NCBI RefSeq assembly: GCF_035582795.1
Contig: NC_134390.1
Span: 1,565,560-1,629,559 of the forward strand
DNA from: Mycteria americana
Lineage: Eukaryota > Chordata > Aves > Ciconiiformes > Ciconiidae
Direction: 5' to 3'
DNA: 64,000 nucleotides
Numbering within the stretch: the first letter of the stretch is position 1; each line of letters begins with the position of its first letter. Below, one piece after another: positions 28,861 to 46,515 of this stretch. The translations under genes were made by a program, and so were the position numbers. Below the pieces are notes generated by a model. It worked only from the letters and a program-made list of their open reading frames with translations, did no database searches and was not told the DNA's origin.

Positions 28861-31800
28861 GAGCCTTTCTCTCTTGCTGAGCTGCTGGAAATGCTCCCCA
28901 AGGAGGCAGGTGGGGACGGCATCATCCCAGGACGTTCTTGAAGGCATCACTGAAATCCTGGAGCCAAGACCAAAAGGAGAGGGGAAGGATAAATCTTTGG
29001 TCCAGACTTCCAGTACTGTCTTTAAATGCGCACATGAATACCAGCAACATCAGAGCTCTTGTTGAACAGAGTCACGTTAAAGCGTCCCTTTGCTAAGCGC
29101 TGTGCTAAGGCGGCGATTGCTCTGGGTACCTAAGCGAGCTCCAGCATCGCTGCCTGGTCCTGCGCTGCCATGTCAACACGCCCCGAGGGACACTTAGGAC
29201 CGGAGGATGGGAACTGACTTTTGCTCTCAAGCAGGGGGAGGAGAATTAACATATGCGTAGCTGCTAATCTTTGACAACTCTTAACACTTCTGTGGTTTGG
29301 GACAGACACCTGAGATTCAGCAGAAATGAGTCACTAGCTTGAACATCACCCATTTTTATTTTAACCAAGTTAGTAGCAGTTGTAGCGCAAGCCATATGTA
29401 AACACACTTCTTTCTTTGTCCTAAAAATTTCCAACTACAAAGAGCAAAAGTAACATGCCAGATCCAACGCTGGGCATCCAAAAAAAGCCCTCGGGACCCC
29501 ATAGATACTGAATAATAGCGAGTGGGCAGTGGGCAAAGAATACTGAAATGCCAAACTCCCTCCGGTCACTTGGCTCTGGCCACGTCCCTGTTGCTCCTGG
29601 AAATGGCAGACGGGTGTTTTGCATTTAAACTAGAACAGTCTTACTGCTATTCTGGTCCTTCTCTGCCAGAGCTGGTGCTGCAAAGGCCACAGGGTGGGCT
29701 TCGAATAGGAACAAGACAATATAGCTAAGCCCAGAAGGGAGTTAATGAACCTAAATTAATTGCAGCCAGCCACTGTGAGTAGCCAGAGCAGCTGACCATG
29801 CCTGCTCCCTCCACAGCGGCATTCACAGCAGCTCCTGTTGCAGGGGGCAGGCAGTGACCCTGTCTCTGCAAGCTGTAATCTCCTCCACAGCTCCCCATTA
29901 ACCTGCTGGGCTGTGCTGGGAGCAGGTCACCCCATCCATCTGTCACAGCCTCACATTGCAGAGGCGCATCCCCAGCCTCAGCACGGCTGTCTGAGGTTTC
30001 TGCTGCCACTGGACATGATGTCTGTGAGCCACAGCCTGGAACGGACTCGCGGAGGAGGTGCCTGGACCCCAACGGCAGCACAGCCGATGCAATTCCCATG
30101 GGTGTACAGCGGGTAGCCAGACAGGACACCAATATGAGCAGCTCTCAGATGATATGAAGTGGAAAAGCTGCACATTTTCAGACTCGAGGCTCTACCGTGC
30201 ACGCCATCCGTGCACGGCAGGACACCGTGCGCGGGCCGGGGAGCTTCAGCCTGTTCGGGATTACGGCAGCTCACGGATGGGCGCACCGTGCGTAGGCTGC
30301 ACGGGGCTGGCAGTCTGCAAGGTGTGTGGTGCAGGCAGCGTGTGCATCCGCGTCTGTCACTCGGTGGTGCGAGACTCACGCTGCGCACAAGACAAGGAGT
30401 TAATTACATTTCACGAGAAGCATCTCTGATGATCCACGCGAGCACGGGATGTGACACACCTAGGCCTGAGATGCTGGGAAGCACCTGTTTGCATGCTGCT
30501 GTGTTTACCTTGCGGATTGTGTGGCTGCTGAAACCCTACAGAGCAAGGATTAATCATGCAACACGCATATAACCACGGCAGAGATAGCATCACCTCTTCT
30601 CCTCCCTGGCAGTAATTCCCAGTTACCACTTGCTCACTGCTAAAGCTGCCAGCAGAAACAGGCACTGAGATATAATTACACAGTCCTGGATGCTGTTCGG
30701 CTGCCTGGAGCCAGAGCCATACTGGTTGGGGAAGGAGGTTTCAGAGGAGCTGCCTTGCGCCAGCAGGTGCAGTAAAATGAAGGTGCACGGGGTAGCATTT
30801 CGCAAACCATTTCCACTGGGAGGAGTGAACCAACCAAACCCTCAGGGCAGAGGAAAGGAGAAAGGACAAGTGTAAGGAGACACCGAGCCAAGGAAGCTGG
30901 GGTTATTTATTATAGGTTATTATCTATTATTTATTAACACAGGTTGTTATCCCTGTGTTTCTTAAAAAACGCAGCTAGGATCAGGGGACAAAGAGGACTG
31001 GTCAGAGAGCATCCCTGGGGACAGAGGGCTGGGGTCGCTCTCAGCTCAGCTCATGCAATGTGGGGTCTCTCAAATCCCTGCAGCTCACCTGCTCCCTGTA
31101 CCAAGCTGAGCAGCTCTCTCAGTCTCCCTTCCCTCTCTCCACTTCTCAGGATAGCCCTTTCTTTCTCTCCCTCTCACCCCTCCTCACTCTGTGTGTCCCT
31201 CCCAGGAGGGCCAGGCAGCTTTCCAGCTTGCCCAAAAGGCTCCTGCCAGGCTTTAAGTCTCAGTCAAAGTTGCATCTGAACAATAGAGAGCAGATAAGTT
31301 CCACTGCTTTTCCTCCCCATGAATATTTCATAAGGCTGCTGGGCGCCAAGCCTGTCGGAGGTGGCATTAAATTAACTGCATGGACACATGGATGCTGAGA
31401 CAACAGTTAATGGCTGTGCTCAAAGCTTCATGTTTTTCATCAAGGATAGGAAATGCCATATCTGGCAGAAAAGGTGCCAACACATCCCCACTTCTTTGCT
31501 CAGTCAACAATGCCATGCACTGTACAGGACAGCCTGTGAAATGACCCACGATCATCATTAGATGCTTAATTAATACTTGTGGTGTGACTGCTCACTTGGC
31601 TTTTTTTCACAGATTAATGCTGGCTGGATTTGTGTCCCTTTTTCTCTCTGAGCAACTGCAAGGGTAAGTGCTCCAGGGAACAGGGAACTTAATGCTAATA
31701 CTTGCAGAAAGTGGCCTTTCATTCTAACATCATGTTTTCCGTAGCAAACCAAGTCACTGTCAAGGGAGACAGGAATCCTTTTCTCAGGTGCTCAGCCTAA

Positions 31801-32620
31801 ACCTGAACAACCTGACTCCATTCATGTCCGTTTATACCCCCATAAGCTTACTTCTTAAGATGTTAAGGACAGCAGTTCTGGTGAGAGGTGCTACTGCCAG
31901 GTCTGCACGTTGGAGTCCTCCATCCCCGGGGCAGGCAAAGCCGCCTTCCTCCGAGCGTATCCCAGAGCAAGGGAGGCTTCAGGACCAGCATCTCCTGCAA
32001 GAGACACACATTTATAACAGCGAGTGCTATAGTTATGGCCTGGCAAGCGTGGGATTGATACCCCAACCCTCCACAACTCCAGAGCAGCTCTGACTGTAAC
32101 AACTCCTGTGCAGTAACTCCGAGGGCTGCAGTGGAAAGCAGCCAGGCTAAATTAGGACAGGAGAGATCAGAAGGAGATGTCAGCTGAGGCAGGTAGACAA
32201 GTCCCTGAGCACACCTGAAGGGAGCTCGACAGCTGCCAGCCTGAGGATCCCAGGAGCTGCAAATTCTCTTACAGGTGGTTTTGCAGAGAGATGAGAGCCC
32301 CTAGCACACACCCTGTTGCCTCTCCCACCCTGCTCCTAACACCCACAGGACTCTCCACTCCCCCATGGCCCTTGCATCCCCACAGGCTCCCCATCACCAT
32401 TGCCCCCTGCACCCCCAAGAGTAACCCTCATGGACCCCGTACCCTTCCGTAATCCCCCAGGACCCTGCACCCTCCCATATCTCCCAGGACCTTGCCCCAA
32501 GACCCTGCACCCTCCCATATAGCCCCAGAACCCAACACCCTCCTCCCCCCAGGACCCTGCACCCTCCCATGTACCCCTATGGCCCCTGCACCCTCCCGTT
32601 ACCGCCCGCCACCCCCTAGC
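28861..32620. other. Intergenic region ASIC1-SMARCD1
   Basis: No frame here resembles a known protein. Composition is intermediate, with no long tandem arrays until the C-rich repeat at 32340-32610. I recognise no transposon or RNA gene. Confidence 0.55.
32340..32610. repeat. C-rich minisatellite upstream of SMARCD1
   Basis: About seven to nine imperfect copies of a unit near AGGACCCTGCACCCTCCCAT, spaced roughly 25-35 bp. It ends about 130 bp before the SMARCD1 start codon, next to its promoter. Confidence 0.75.
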
Positions 32621-32739
32621 GCGGGCCTCCAGCCGACAGAGGGCGGCGGTTGTGGGCGGCACCTCTCTAGCGCGCCACCCTCTCGAGCTCTCTATGGCGA
32701 GCGTCCGGTTCCGGCCCGCTCCCCTTTGTGCTGGAGAAG
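32620..32739 (+). promoter_or_regulatory. SMARCD1: SMARCD1 CpG-island promoter
   Basis: GC- and CpG-rich DNA continuing through exon 1 and intron 1 to about 33450. A GGTTCCGG (ETS-like) site lies near 32707. AAGATGGCGGC, a YY1-type element, overlaps the start codon at 32740. No TATA box is visible, as usual for housekeeping genes. Confidence 0.55.
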
Positions 32740-38335
<5,596 letters not shown>

Positions 38336-40010
38336 GCTGCTCCGCTCCTCCCCAACCAGAAGGCATCAGAGCTATTTGTGGAGACAGAGAGCTGCAGAGT
38401 ACGCTGTTAAGGCTCACATAATCCCACTCCGGCAGCGAGGCCCACATCATTATTCATCCTGGCATTGTCCCTGTTGGGGCAACTCCAGGACACCGGGGGT
38501 CTTCTGGGGTGTGGCAAGCAGACAGGCTCCAATGAGCACACGTTTCTACCTGGTTTTCTTCCTGACTGTTGCGTTGTCAGTCCCAAGGCTTCCGAGAGCC
38601 TCCCCTTGACTCCGCACTGCCTGTAGTGTCCCCAGTAGCCAGTACGACTGCTGACTTGGAGCCTTCCTCAAGTTCAGAAACCACAGCCCATTCCTCCCTG
38701 ACTAGCATCTAGTTGTGGCACGCATGAGACCTGGGTCTGGGAAGCCTGGATCTGCTGTAAGGGTGGAGTTCTGTGGCTAGTCTCTTCCCTGCCTCGTTTT
38801 ATAGCAAGGTGCCAGGAGACGTAGTGGGCAGGATGCCATGAGCTGACATACCTCCCTGCCCTTACTCCCTCGCTCAGAGGGTGCTGCTGCACTGGGCTGC
38901 CTCATAGATCACTCCTCCTTGAGGAAGTTACTGGACTGTATAGAGAATTGCTTCTTCCCTTGTCCCTTTTTCCCAGCCCTGTTCCCTTCGTGTTCTTTGA
39001 CAGACTGTCATGGGCCGGGATCACAGGGGAGATGAGGCATTGGCTTACTGCAGGGATGTGGAAGCATTGGAGTGGTGAGACTTCTCTGCACTTCAAAAGA
39101 CCTACACTTGCGGTTCCAGCAAGCCGTCTGGCTGCTTGTTTTCCCTGTAGCAGGGAGAGGGGATGCAGCAACTCCCTGGTGGAATTGTGCAGGGCCGCAG
39201 TGCTGTAGGCTCCTTCCTTTGGGACAGTTATCTTGTGTCAGTTGTTGTAGGGACCAGAGGCTCCTTTATGTGGATCTGAGGGTGTAACAGGACAGTCCTT
39301 GGGAATGGACGTAGCTCCAAGCATATGCGAGTTAGCAGGTGTTTCCATGATGAAGCTCCTGTGGTTTTTAGTCAAGTTTTAGGTTCTGGGGCTGCCATAA
39401 GGCCCAGCATGGTTCAGGAATGTACAAGTAGATTTTCTGTGCTGTGGGGAGTAGCAGCCCAGATGCCTCTTCATGGAATGAATTACTAGTGAACTAGTGG
39501 TCAGGCATAAGAGAATGGCTTCTCTTAACCCGGATCTCAGTATTTCTGCTCGGGACTGTAATGCAAATGGACTTGAAAGTTGGTCATATTCTCTTGGAAT
39601 AGCTGCAAAATCGTTACTGACAAACCCCCCTCATCCCCGCACCCAGCTTTGGTGTGTTTGGGAAGGTTGCTATGAATTTGAGAGCCTGGGTGGCCCTACT
39701 CCTTGTGTCTGTGTTACTACATGTCTGTGAGTAATAGACTCTCGACTCCCCTTCTCCTTTGCCCTCTTATGAAACGGCTCCTTTGTGGTACTGGGGTGAA
39801 GGTCTTGGTGCTGATGAAGCAGCCCACTGACTCCTCAGGGTAATCACACATGAAGGATGCTGAGTACTGCGTAGGCAAACATAGCTGTTGCAGAATAACT
39901 GCTTTTCTTAACTGAATATTATGGTTTTTTCCATGGACCAAAATTTTTTTTTTTGTACTGTATCCTTGTAGACGTCACCCAGTTTTAATAAAAGCCTCCT
40001 GTGAAGGAAG
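38336..40010 (+). other. SMARCD1: SMARCD1 3' UTR
   Basis: About 1.67 kb from the TAG stop to just past the AATAAA at 39987. It has no coding frame of note and no intervening splice evidence. Confidence 0.7.
39987..39992 (+). terminator. SMARCD1: SMARCD1 polyadenylation signal AATAAA
   Basis: Canonical hexamer followed within 50 bp by a T/G-rich stretch. It is the first strong AATAAA after the SMARCD1 stop. Confidence 0.7.
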
Positions 40011-40790
40011 CTGTCCTCCCTCCTTCTGTGCTGACAGCACGCTTTTCTCTCAGCAGCTGCCTTGGTGGATGACACTTCATGTACTTGCCTGGGAAGGGAC
40101 AGGATTATCTCCACTTTATTTCTGTTTTTTTAAACAAAGCCAACTGGGTTAAGAGACTGGAGAGAAAATGTTCTTCATATTTTGGCCTTTTATAGAGCCT
40201 TTCATGTAAGGATCTCCTGGCTTGCAGAGTCTGCTAAGCCTTTGCAAAGTGCTTTTGTGGTAAACAAAGTAACTTGAGCAAAACTGGAAATCCAGTAGCC
40301 AAGCTGCTGATAAAACCTAGACAGCCCACTTTCCATACTCTGCCGCTTTGCAGAATTGTGACAGCCTGTTACAAGCCCCATGGGAGTCAGGCATAATTTT
40401 GAGGAAACTATTAAAGTTTACATACAAGGGTTTAAAACTATGCAAAAGGGGCATTGCTGTTTTCATCCTGCCTTGTTTATAAACGGAGAAATGTAATGCT
40501 TTACAGAAAACCTGTAAGCCCTTGTTGCAAGGGAAAGACATCCTCTGTGTATAGAAGAAAGGGCAGTTTGCCTAAGGTCAGGCAGTTAGTGCTGCTGCTT
40601 AAGGCTGTGAGATTAGGGCAGGAGTTGGGTCCTGGGTCTGCAACCAGATGGTTCATATTTCTTACTTGGGGGGGGGGTGGTGGCACTTCTTAGGAAGAGC
40701 GGGACCATAACATGCTTCTATGCAGAAAAAGGGGGAGGGAGGCTCGGCAGTCACGACTCCCAGTTCTGCTGAGATTTGGGATCTGAGCTA
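40011..40790. other. Intergenic SMARCD1-GPD1
   Basis: No gene seen. It contains a possible MIR relic and a short G9 run near 40670. DNA becomes CpG-rich only at the GPD1 promoter. Confidence 0.6.
40480..40660 (-). mobile_element. Possible MIR-like SINE fragment
   Basis: On the minus strand the order GACCCAGGACCCAACTCCTG, then CTGCCTGACCTTAGGCAAAC, then CACAGAGGATG resembles the MIR core (TGTGACCTTGGGCAAGTCAC). It is strongly diverged, so the call is tentative. Confidence 0.4.
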
Positions 40791-40799
40791 TTTCACCTG

Positions 40800-41033
40800 T
40801 GCTTCAGGGGAGCAATTTGCACCTGCAGCACAGCCCCGCATTGCCGCCCACCGAGCTGCGAGCACCGGCCGTGCCCGGGAAAGCGGCCGGCTCTGCCACC
40901 CCGGCGCACGGGTGCCCGGTTCCCCCCGGGGACGAGGCGGGGCCGGAGGCGGGACTGGGCCGCCCCTGCTCCGGGCAGCCTTGAAATAGCAACGGCGGGC
41001 TCAGCGCTGCGCAGTGCCCCGGCTCCCTGCACC
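40800..41033 (+). promoter_or_regulatory. GPD1: GPD1 promoter and 5' UTR
   Basis: A CpG-rich block that begins abruptly near 40830 and runs into exon 1. TTGAAATAG at 40981 is a weak TATA-like element about 50 bp before the start codon. The ATG context CACCATGG is optimal. Confidence 0.5.
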
Positions 41034-44000
41034 ATGGGTGGCAAGAAAGTCTGCATCGTGGGCTCTGGCAACTGGTGAGCACCTGCTGCCTGGGCACCCG
41101 GGTCCCCTCTTTGAGCACGGCGCGGTCCCCGTCCTCCCCGGTGCCCCACAGTACCCCGTGCAAGCCGTCCCTGTTTCACCAGGACGCCTAGTGACCTGTG
41201 GTGCACTGGGCTCCCTGGTGCCAGTGGCCTCAGTGCCCACTGCCTACGGCTCTGCTCTGCCCACGCAGGGGCTCGGCCATCGCCAAGATCGCTGGCAGCA
41301 ATGCGGCGCGGCTGAGCACCTTCGAGAACCAGGTGAACATGTGGGTGCTGGAGGAGGAGGTGGGCGGCCAGCGGCTCACCGACATCATCAACACGGAGCA
41401 CGAAAATGTCAAGTACCTGCCAGGGCATAAGCTGCCCCCCAACGTGGTGAGTGTGGCCCGCCGGCGGCCTCTCTGCTGAGCGCAAGGTCCGGTGCTGACA
41501 GCTGGGCTCTCTGGTGAGAGGTAATAAATAGCTCTGCTGGGAGCTGCTGGAGTCCTGGTGTCCTGGACACTGGGTGTGCAAAGGTAGGGGATGCACCGGG
41601 CTGCACAGACCTCAGTTACACCCTCCTGGTGACCTTGATCTGTGCTTGGACGAGCTGCAGCCCTGGCTGCTCTCGCTGCCCACCTTTGCCCGCGCTCCGG
41701 CGTCCCACAGGCTGGGCTTGAGGCCATGTGGCTGCCTCCGAGCTGGCATCGGCAGCATGCAGAGAGCCCACGGGGCCTGCTGCCTCACGGCCGTACGCTC
41801 AGCCCCTCAGCAGGCACCGGCCTGCTGGGGTTCCCAGAATGACCCCGGCTCTTTGCACTACCCTTGTGGGACCGGCTCAGGCTGCTTTCGCCCTGCTCTG
41901 CTCCAGGCCCTCTGCCCTGCTAGCCCTGGAAGGGGACCTCGGGGCAGCGACTTTGTGCCCTTCCTTCCCTTACAGGGAAGCCCCCAGCACTTGCTCTCAA
42001 GCCCTTGCTCCCTTTGTCCTGGATTCAGGACATGCTTACTGCACAACTACAGATACAAGTCCCTGATGACAGTTATACTCTCTTCAGGTAGCAGAGCCAG
42101 ACCTGCTGAAAGCCTGTGCTGGGGCTGACGTCCTTCTCTTCGTGGTGCCCCATCAGTTTATTGGCAAAGTCTGTGACCAGCTCAAGGGCCATGTGAAGAA
42201 AGATGCTGTTGGGGTGTCGCTCATCAAGGTGTGAGCAGGAGGGAGCGCTGTCCGGGCAGCTCGCTGGGGCGCTGGGCAAGGGGGCTCAGCTGGAAGCAGC
42301 CTGGCTCGGAGAGGCTGCAAGGGAATCCTGGGGTTTTGGAGCAGAAACTGGGCTCCAGGGTTATGGGAGGGGGGGTGGGGAGAGTGGGAAGTGGGGGCAG
42401 AGTCTTTGTGGGGATTTGGAGGTGTATTGGTGGAGGAGCGGGGTGAGGGCGTGTGGCGGATCTCAAGCGCTGTGAGGAGTGGGGTGTAACTGAGCACCGA
42501 GGGGGCTGTGAGTCGGAGCATTGCAGCACAGGGGATGATGGCATTGGGGCAGGTGGGGCCAGTTCACCGGAGGGGCAGATGCTCATCTCTGTCCCTGGTT
42601 GTCTCCCAGGGGGTGGATGAAGGACCAGATGGGCTGAGGCTGATCTCAGACATTATCCATGAAAAACTGGGAATAGAGATGAGTGTCCTCATGGGGGCCA
42701 ACATTGCTAATGAAGTGGCAGAAGGGAAGTTCTGTGAAACAACCATCGGTAAGGAGCCGACATCCCTTCTCATTAGCAGCCTTCATTTGTGACGAGCAGG
42801 AAGAGGCAAAGGGGTGAGCATAGTGCAACTTAAACTACTGCTGCCTAGGGTGAGCCGGCCCTTTTTCCCTGTGGAGGCAGTGAGACTCCATAGGAGCTGG
42901 ATGAACTCATTCACAGGGTTTACGATGTGATTGCTCGCTTCATTAAAAACAGAGTTGTGTGTCTAAAAGTTCCTGCCAGCACGGACTCTGAGCATCAGGC
43001 AATCTGCCTGGCACAAATTAAAGGGGAGGACACCAAGAGGCCCTTTAGAAATAGAGTTCCTACCTTCATTTCCTTGGGCTTCAAGGGACGCTCATGTGGA
43101 TCTCATGTCATTGCCAGCCAGGGCTGCTTGAAAGTTCATCTGGTGACTGTTCCTAACATCCTCCACACTGTTTGTGAATCACGCACAGCAGCCAAAACCA
43201 ACAGAACAGTTTGCTGGGTTAGAAGTTACGGGATTCAAAGTGTCTGTATTTTAAACAAAAGCAAACAAGCTGTGCAGGAGGCGGCGGAGGCTGGAGAGGT
43301 ATAAGCAGAGCATGCTATCACTGCGAGCACACAGAAATGCTCTCGCGCAGGACTGCAGGAACGGGGAGAACAGCAGTCTCCAAACTCAAATTTGCAACCT
43401 TTGAAGATGCCTTTAATCTACTGGGCATGTCATTTCTGTCTTGCTTGACACAGCAGTAGGGATTGTCCCTGTCTTCTGGGAATTCCAAGGTTGAACCTTG
43501 CTTATCTGCCAGGCAATGTGTGCTTGGGCTCTTTGTGGACCCGCAAATGTTTAGCAACATCCATCAGTTGGGCAATAGGTTTCTCTCGCTGCGCTAGCTG
43601 CAAGGGCTATGCTGCAGGAACGCGCCACTGGGCAGGAGAGCAGCACTGGCAGGGTCTCCCCCATCATCTTCCTCCTTTCTCCCTTTGTCTCATCAGGTTG
43701 CAAGAACATGCAGCATGGGCAGACACTGAAGGAGCTGATGCAGACACCGAACTTCCGGGTGACGGTGGTGCAGGATGCTGATACCGTAGAGATCTGCGGG
43801 GCTCTCAAGGTGGGTGAGCTGCTCACCGGGGTTTGCAGGTCTTGGTTAGCAGAGCCTGCGGTTCTCTAGGGCTCTGCAGGGAGCTCTGGGGAGGAGGGTG
43901 CCAGTTGAATGGACCCCACTGGATATTGCACCGTGGCTCGCCGAGACCCTTGGGTCAAAGGCCAGACTTTGAAGGGAACTGTGGAGGTGTCCTGTTCAGC

Positions 44001-45052
44001 TGCTTGGAGGGATGATGATCACTGGCATAGGCAGGGGTAGGCAGGAGCCTGTGCTTGGGATCACACAGGTGGCTCATGGACACAGCAAAGCCCTGAGCTC
44101 CGTTGGGAACATATCCCTCCACGCTGCTGCTGTTTTCCAGAACGTTGTGGCTGTAGGAGCTGGTTTCTGTGATGGGCTTGGCTATGGAGACAACACGAAG
44201 GCTGCTGTGATCCGTCTGGGACTGATGGAGATGATTGCCTTTGCCAAACTCTTCTGTAAGGGTCCCGTCACGTCCTCCACCTTCCTGGAGAGCTGCGGGG
44301 TCGCTGACCTCATCACTACCTGCTATGGTGGCCGCAACCGCAAGGTGGCTGAGGCTTTTGCCAAGACTGGGAAGGTAAGCAGAGTGGGGAGCAGGCAACA
44401 TTGATATCTGCATCAACCTGCTGAGCTGGCAGCAGGATGGACCCAATTAGAACCATGGCAACCTGCCTTCACTCACCGAGTGCCGCAGCCCAGCTCCAGG
44501 GAAGGAACGTGGGGCAGTGGATGGGGCTGCAGGGTCCAGCTCCCTTACTGTTGGGTTGTTTCAGTCTATTGAGCAGCTGGAGAAGGAGATGTTGAACGGG
44601 CAGAAGCTGCAGGGTCCCCAGACGTCTGCTGAGCTGCATCGCATCCTTAAAATCAAGAACGTAGTGGACAAGTGAGTGCTCTCTTCTCCTTTGTCTGCTC
44701 TTTTGGGGTGAGGCTGGGATCTTTCCTGCAGCTGTGGGAGGGGAAACCTATCCGTAATGTCTCTGCTGTTCAGGTCAATCTCTGCCCTGCCCACATCAAA
44801 CCAGCTGGGCAGGAATGGCCTGTTGGATGAGGCACCATGCCACTGTCCCACCTGCTTCTGCCCAGTGCTCCTGCATGTCGCAACAGAATTGAGGTGCTCT
44901 GACTCTGCCAGCTGTGGTGACAGGGCAAGGGGTGACTTTGTTCATCTGCCCACAGGTTCCCCCTCTTCACAGCTGTGTATCAGATCTGCTACGAGGGCAA
45001 ACCTGTTACCGATGTCATCAAGTGTCTCCAGAACCACCCTGAGCACATGTAA
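41034..45052 (+). CDS. GPD1: Glycerol-3-phosphate dehydrogenase, NAD+, cytosolic
   Basis: Interconverts dihydroxyacetone phosphate and glycerol-3-phosphate with NADH/NAD+ in the cytosol, feeding glycerolipid synthesis and the glycerophosphate shuttle. Coding exons: 41034-41074, 41269-41446, 42088-42228, 42610-42748, 43697-43809, 44141-44374, 44565-44671, 44956-45052. They join in frame to 349 residues, the same as human. The dinucleotide-binding loop GSGNWG is at residues 10-15, with Trp14 split across the first intron. Catalytic and substrate residues are in place: Lys120 ends exon 3, Lys204 ends exon 5, and Arg269-Asn270 lie in GGRNRK. The protein ends CLQNHPEHM. It is the cytosolic GPD1 rather than GPD1L, judged by synteny and length. 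Confidence 0.96.
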
Positions 45053-46515
45053 GTGGGCTCTGCCTGCAAAAACACCAATCCTGCCGAGATGAGCGGAGAG
45101 CTCCTGCCTGCACCAACTTGCTGCTGCTACAGCTTTGTAAGGAGTCCGGATTTCCTGGGAGCCTTTGCAGAGTGCTGGAAGGGCAGAGGTTCCCTTTCTC
45201 AACTCTGGACGCTGCCAGCCTGAGCCTGGCATCTGCACAGAGGTACCTGCTGATCTCCCTCTCTCTTTGAAGGGCTCGTTTAGCTTCTGCTGCTGTCTAG
45301 GGTCTGCCCTGAGCGGGGCTGAGCGTCTTCCTCCTTTCACTTTCTTTTGCCATGATGGATTCAGTTCTCACAGAGGGACTCTGCCAGGTCATCTTCATCG
45401 ATACGGGCTGTGCAGGAGGCACTGCCTGGGAGGACAAGCTTTGCTATTAGCCCCATGGGGCCACTTCGCATGATACCAGCCCTTTCCTGCTTGCTGCTGT
45501 TGCTTTTGGCTTAACTGTCTCGTGGAGGGGGCACAGTTCCCTGCCAGACTCCACCAGGGCAAGTGAAGTTCCTAAGGACTTTCAAAGGGGCTGAGAATCA
45601 CTCTTCTTTCTAAGAAGCACCAGCACAGAAAGTAGCATTCTTTGCCATCCTGCCATGTGCTGCTTCCCCAGCCACTGCCAGCTGCTCCCACCGAGTGGTA
45701 CGGCCAATGCTTCGCATCTGAGGGCAGCCCCAGAGTGAGACTTCAGAGCTTGTTTATTTAGGTTTTTTTGCTCTCACAATCAAACCTGGCCCCTGCACGC
45801 GGGGAACTCCCCTGTTGTCACAGATTTGCCTGCGCTAATTCCATGCCCGCTGACTGTCCCTGAACAGTCTTTCTCCCTCGTATCGGTTTGTCCTCTGGCT
45901 GGCTTTGGCAATGCAGGGACCAACTGCCCCAAAGTCTTTCTGAGCAGCTGGCAGGCCGTGTAGCCCTTGGCAGCGTACCTGACAAAGCAGTTGGGTCATG
46001 TTGCTTTTAGATGACTGATCCACAGCAGCTTTTTGCCTTCCCTCTGGCTTGCTCCAGTCTGTGCCTTAGCCTGGTCTTTGCTTCTACATGGCTTTATAGG
46101 AGCTAAGAAAGCAGGTTCCACACTTTCCCTGCTGCCCCTCCTGTGAGGGTGCTGGAAACCGCCTGCTAGCACAAGGGGCAGCAATGGACATGTGATCCAC
46201 AGGAGGTACAAGGAGACCTCTAACATCACCAGAGAGGACAGAGGTCTCATGCCTCATGCTGTGCCTTTGAAACTTGCCCCTTGTCCAGCCGGGTGCCACG
46301 TGCCTCTCTGGTCCTCTGAAGCTGGAACACTCTGCTCGTGTTTGCTCAGGCCAGCGTGTCCAGCGGTTCACTGATCCCTGTCTGGGCTGGCAGGCCGGAG
46401 CTGCTGCAGGTCTCGCTGTCCACCCCCGTTCTGAGTCCTGGAGCTGCTGGTTCTCTGTCTAGCAGCGTACTTTATGAAAGTTTAAAATAATAAACTTGGA
46501 GAGGAGAGGGGAGAC
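45053..46515 (+). other. GPD1: GPD1 3' UTR
   Basis: Runs from the TAA stop to just past AATAAA at 46489. No second gene is visible in this 1.4 kb. Confidence 0.6.
46489..46494 (+). terminator. GPD1: GPD1 polyadenylation signal AATAAA
   Basis: Canonical hexamer in AATAATAAA, the first AATAAA after the GPD1 stop. Confidence 0.65.

Noticed and set aside
41447-42087. GC-rich frames in GPD1 intron 2 as extra coding exons
   Set aside because: GPD1 is already complete at 349 residues with correct phases, and these frames match nothing in the family.
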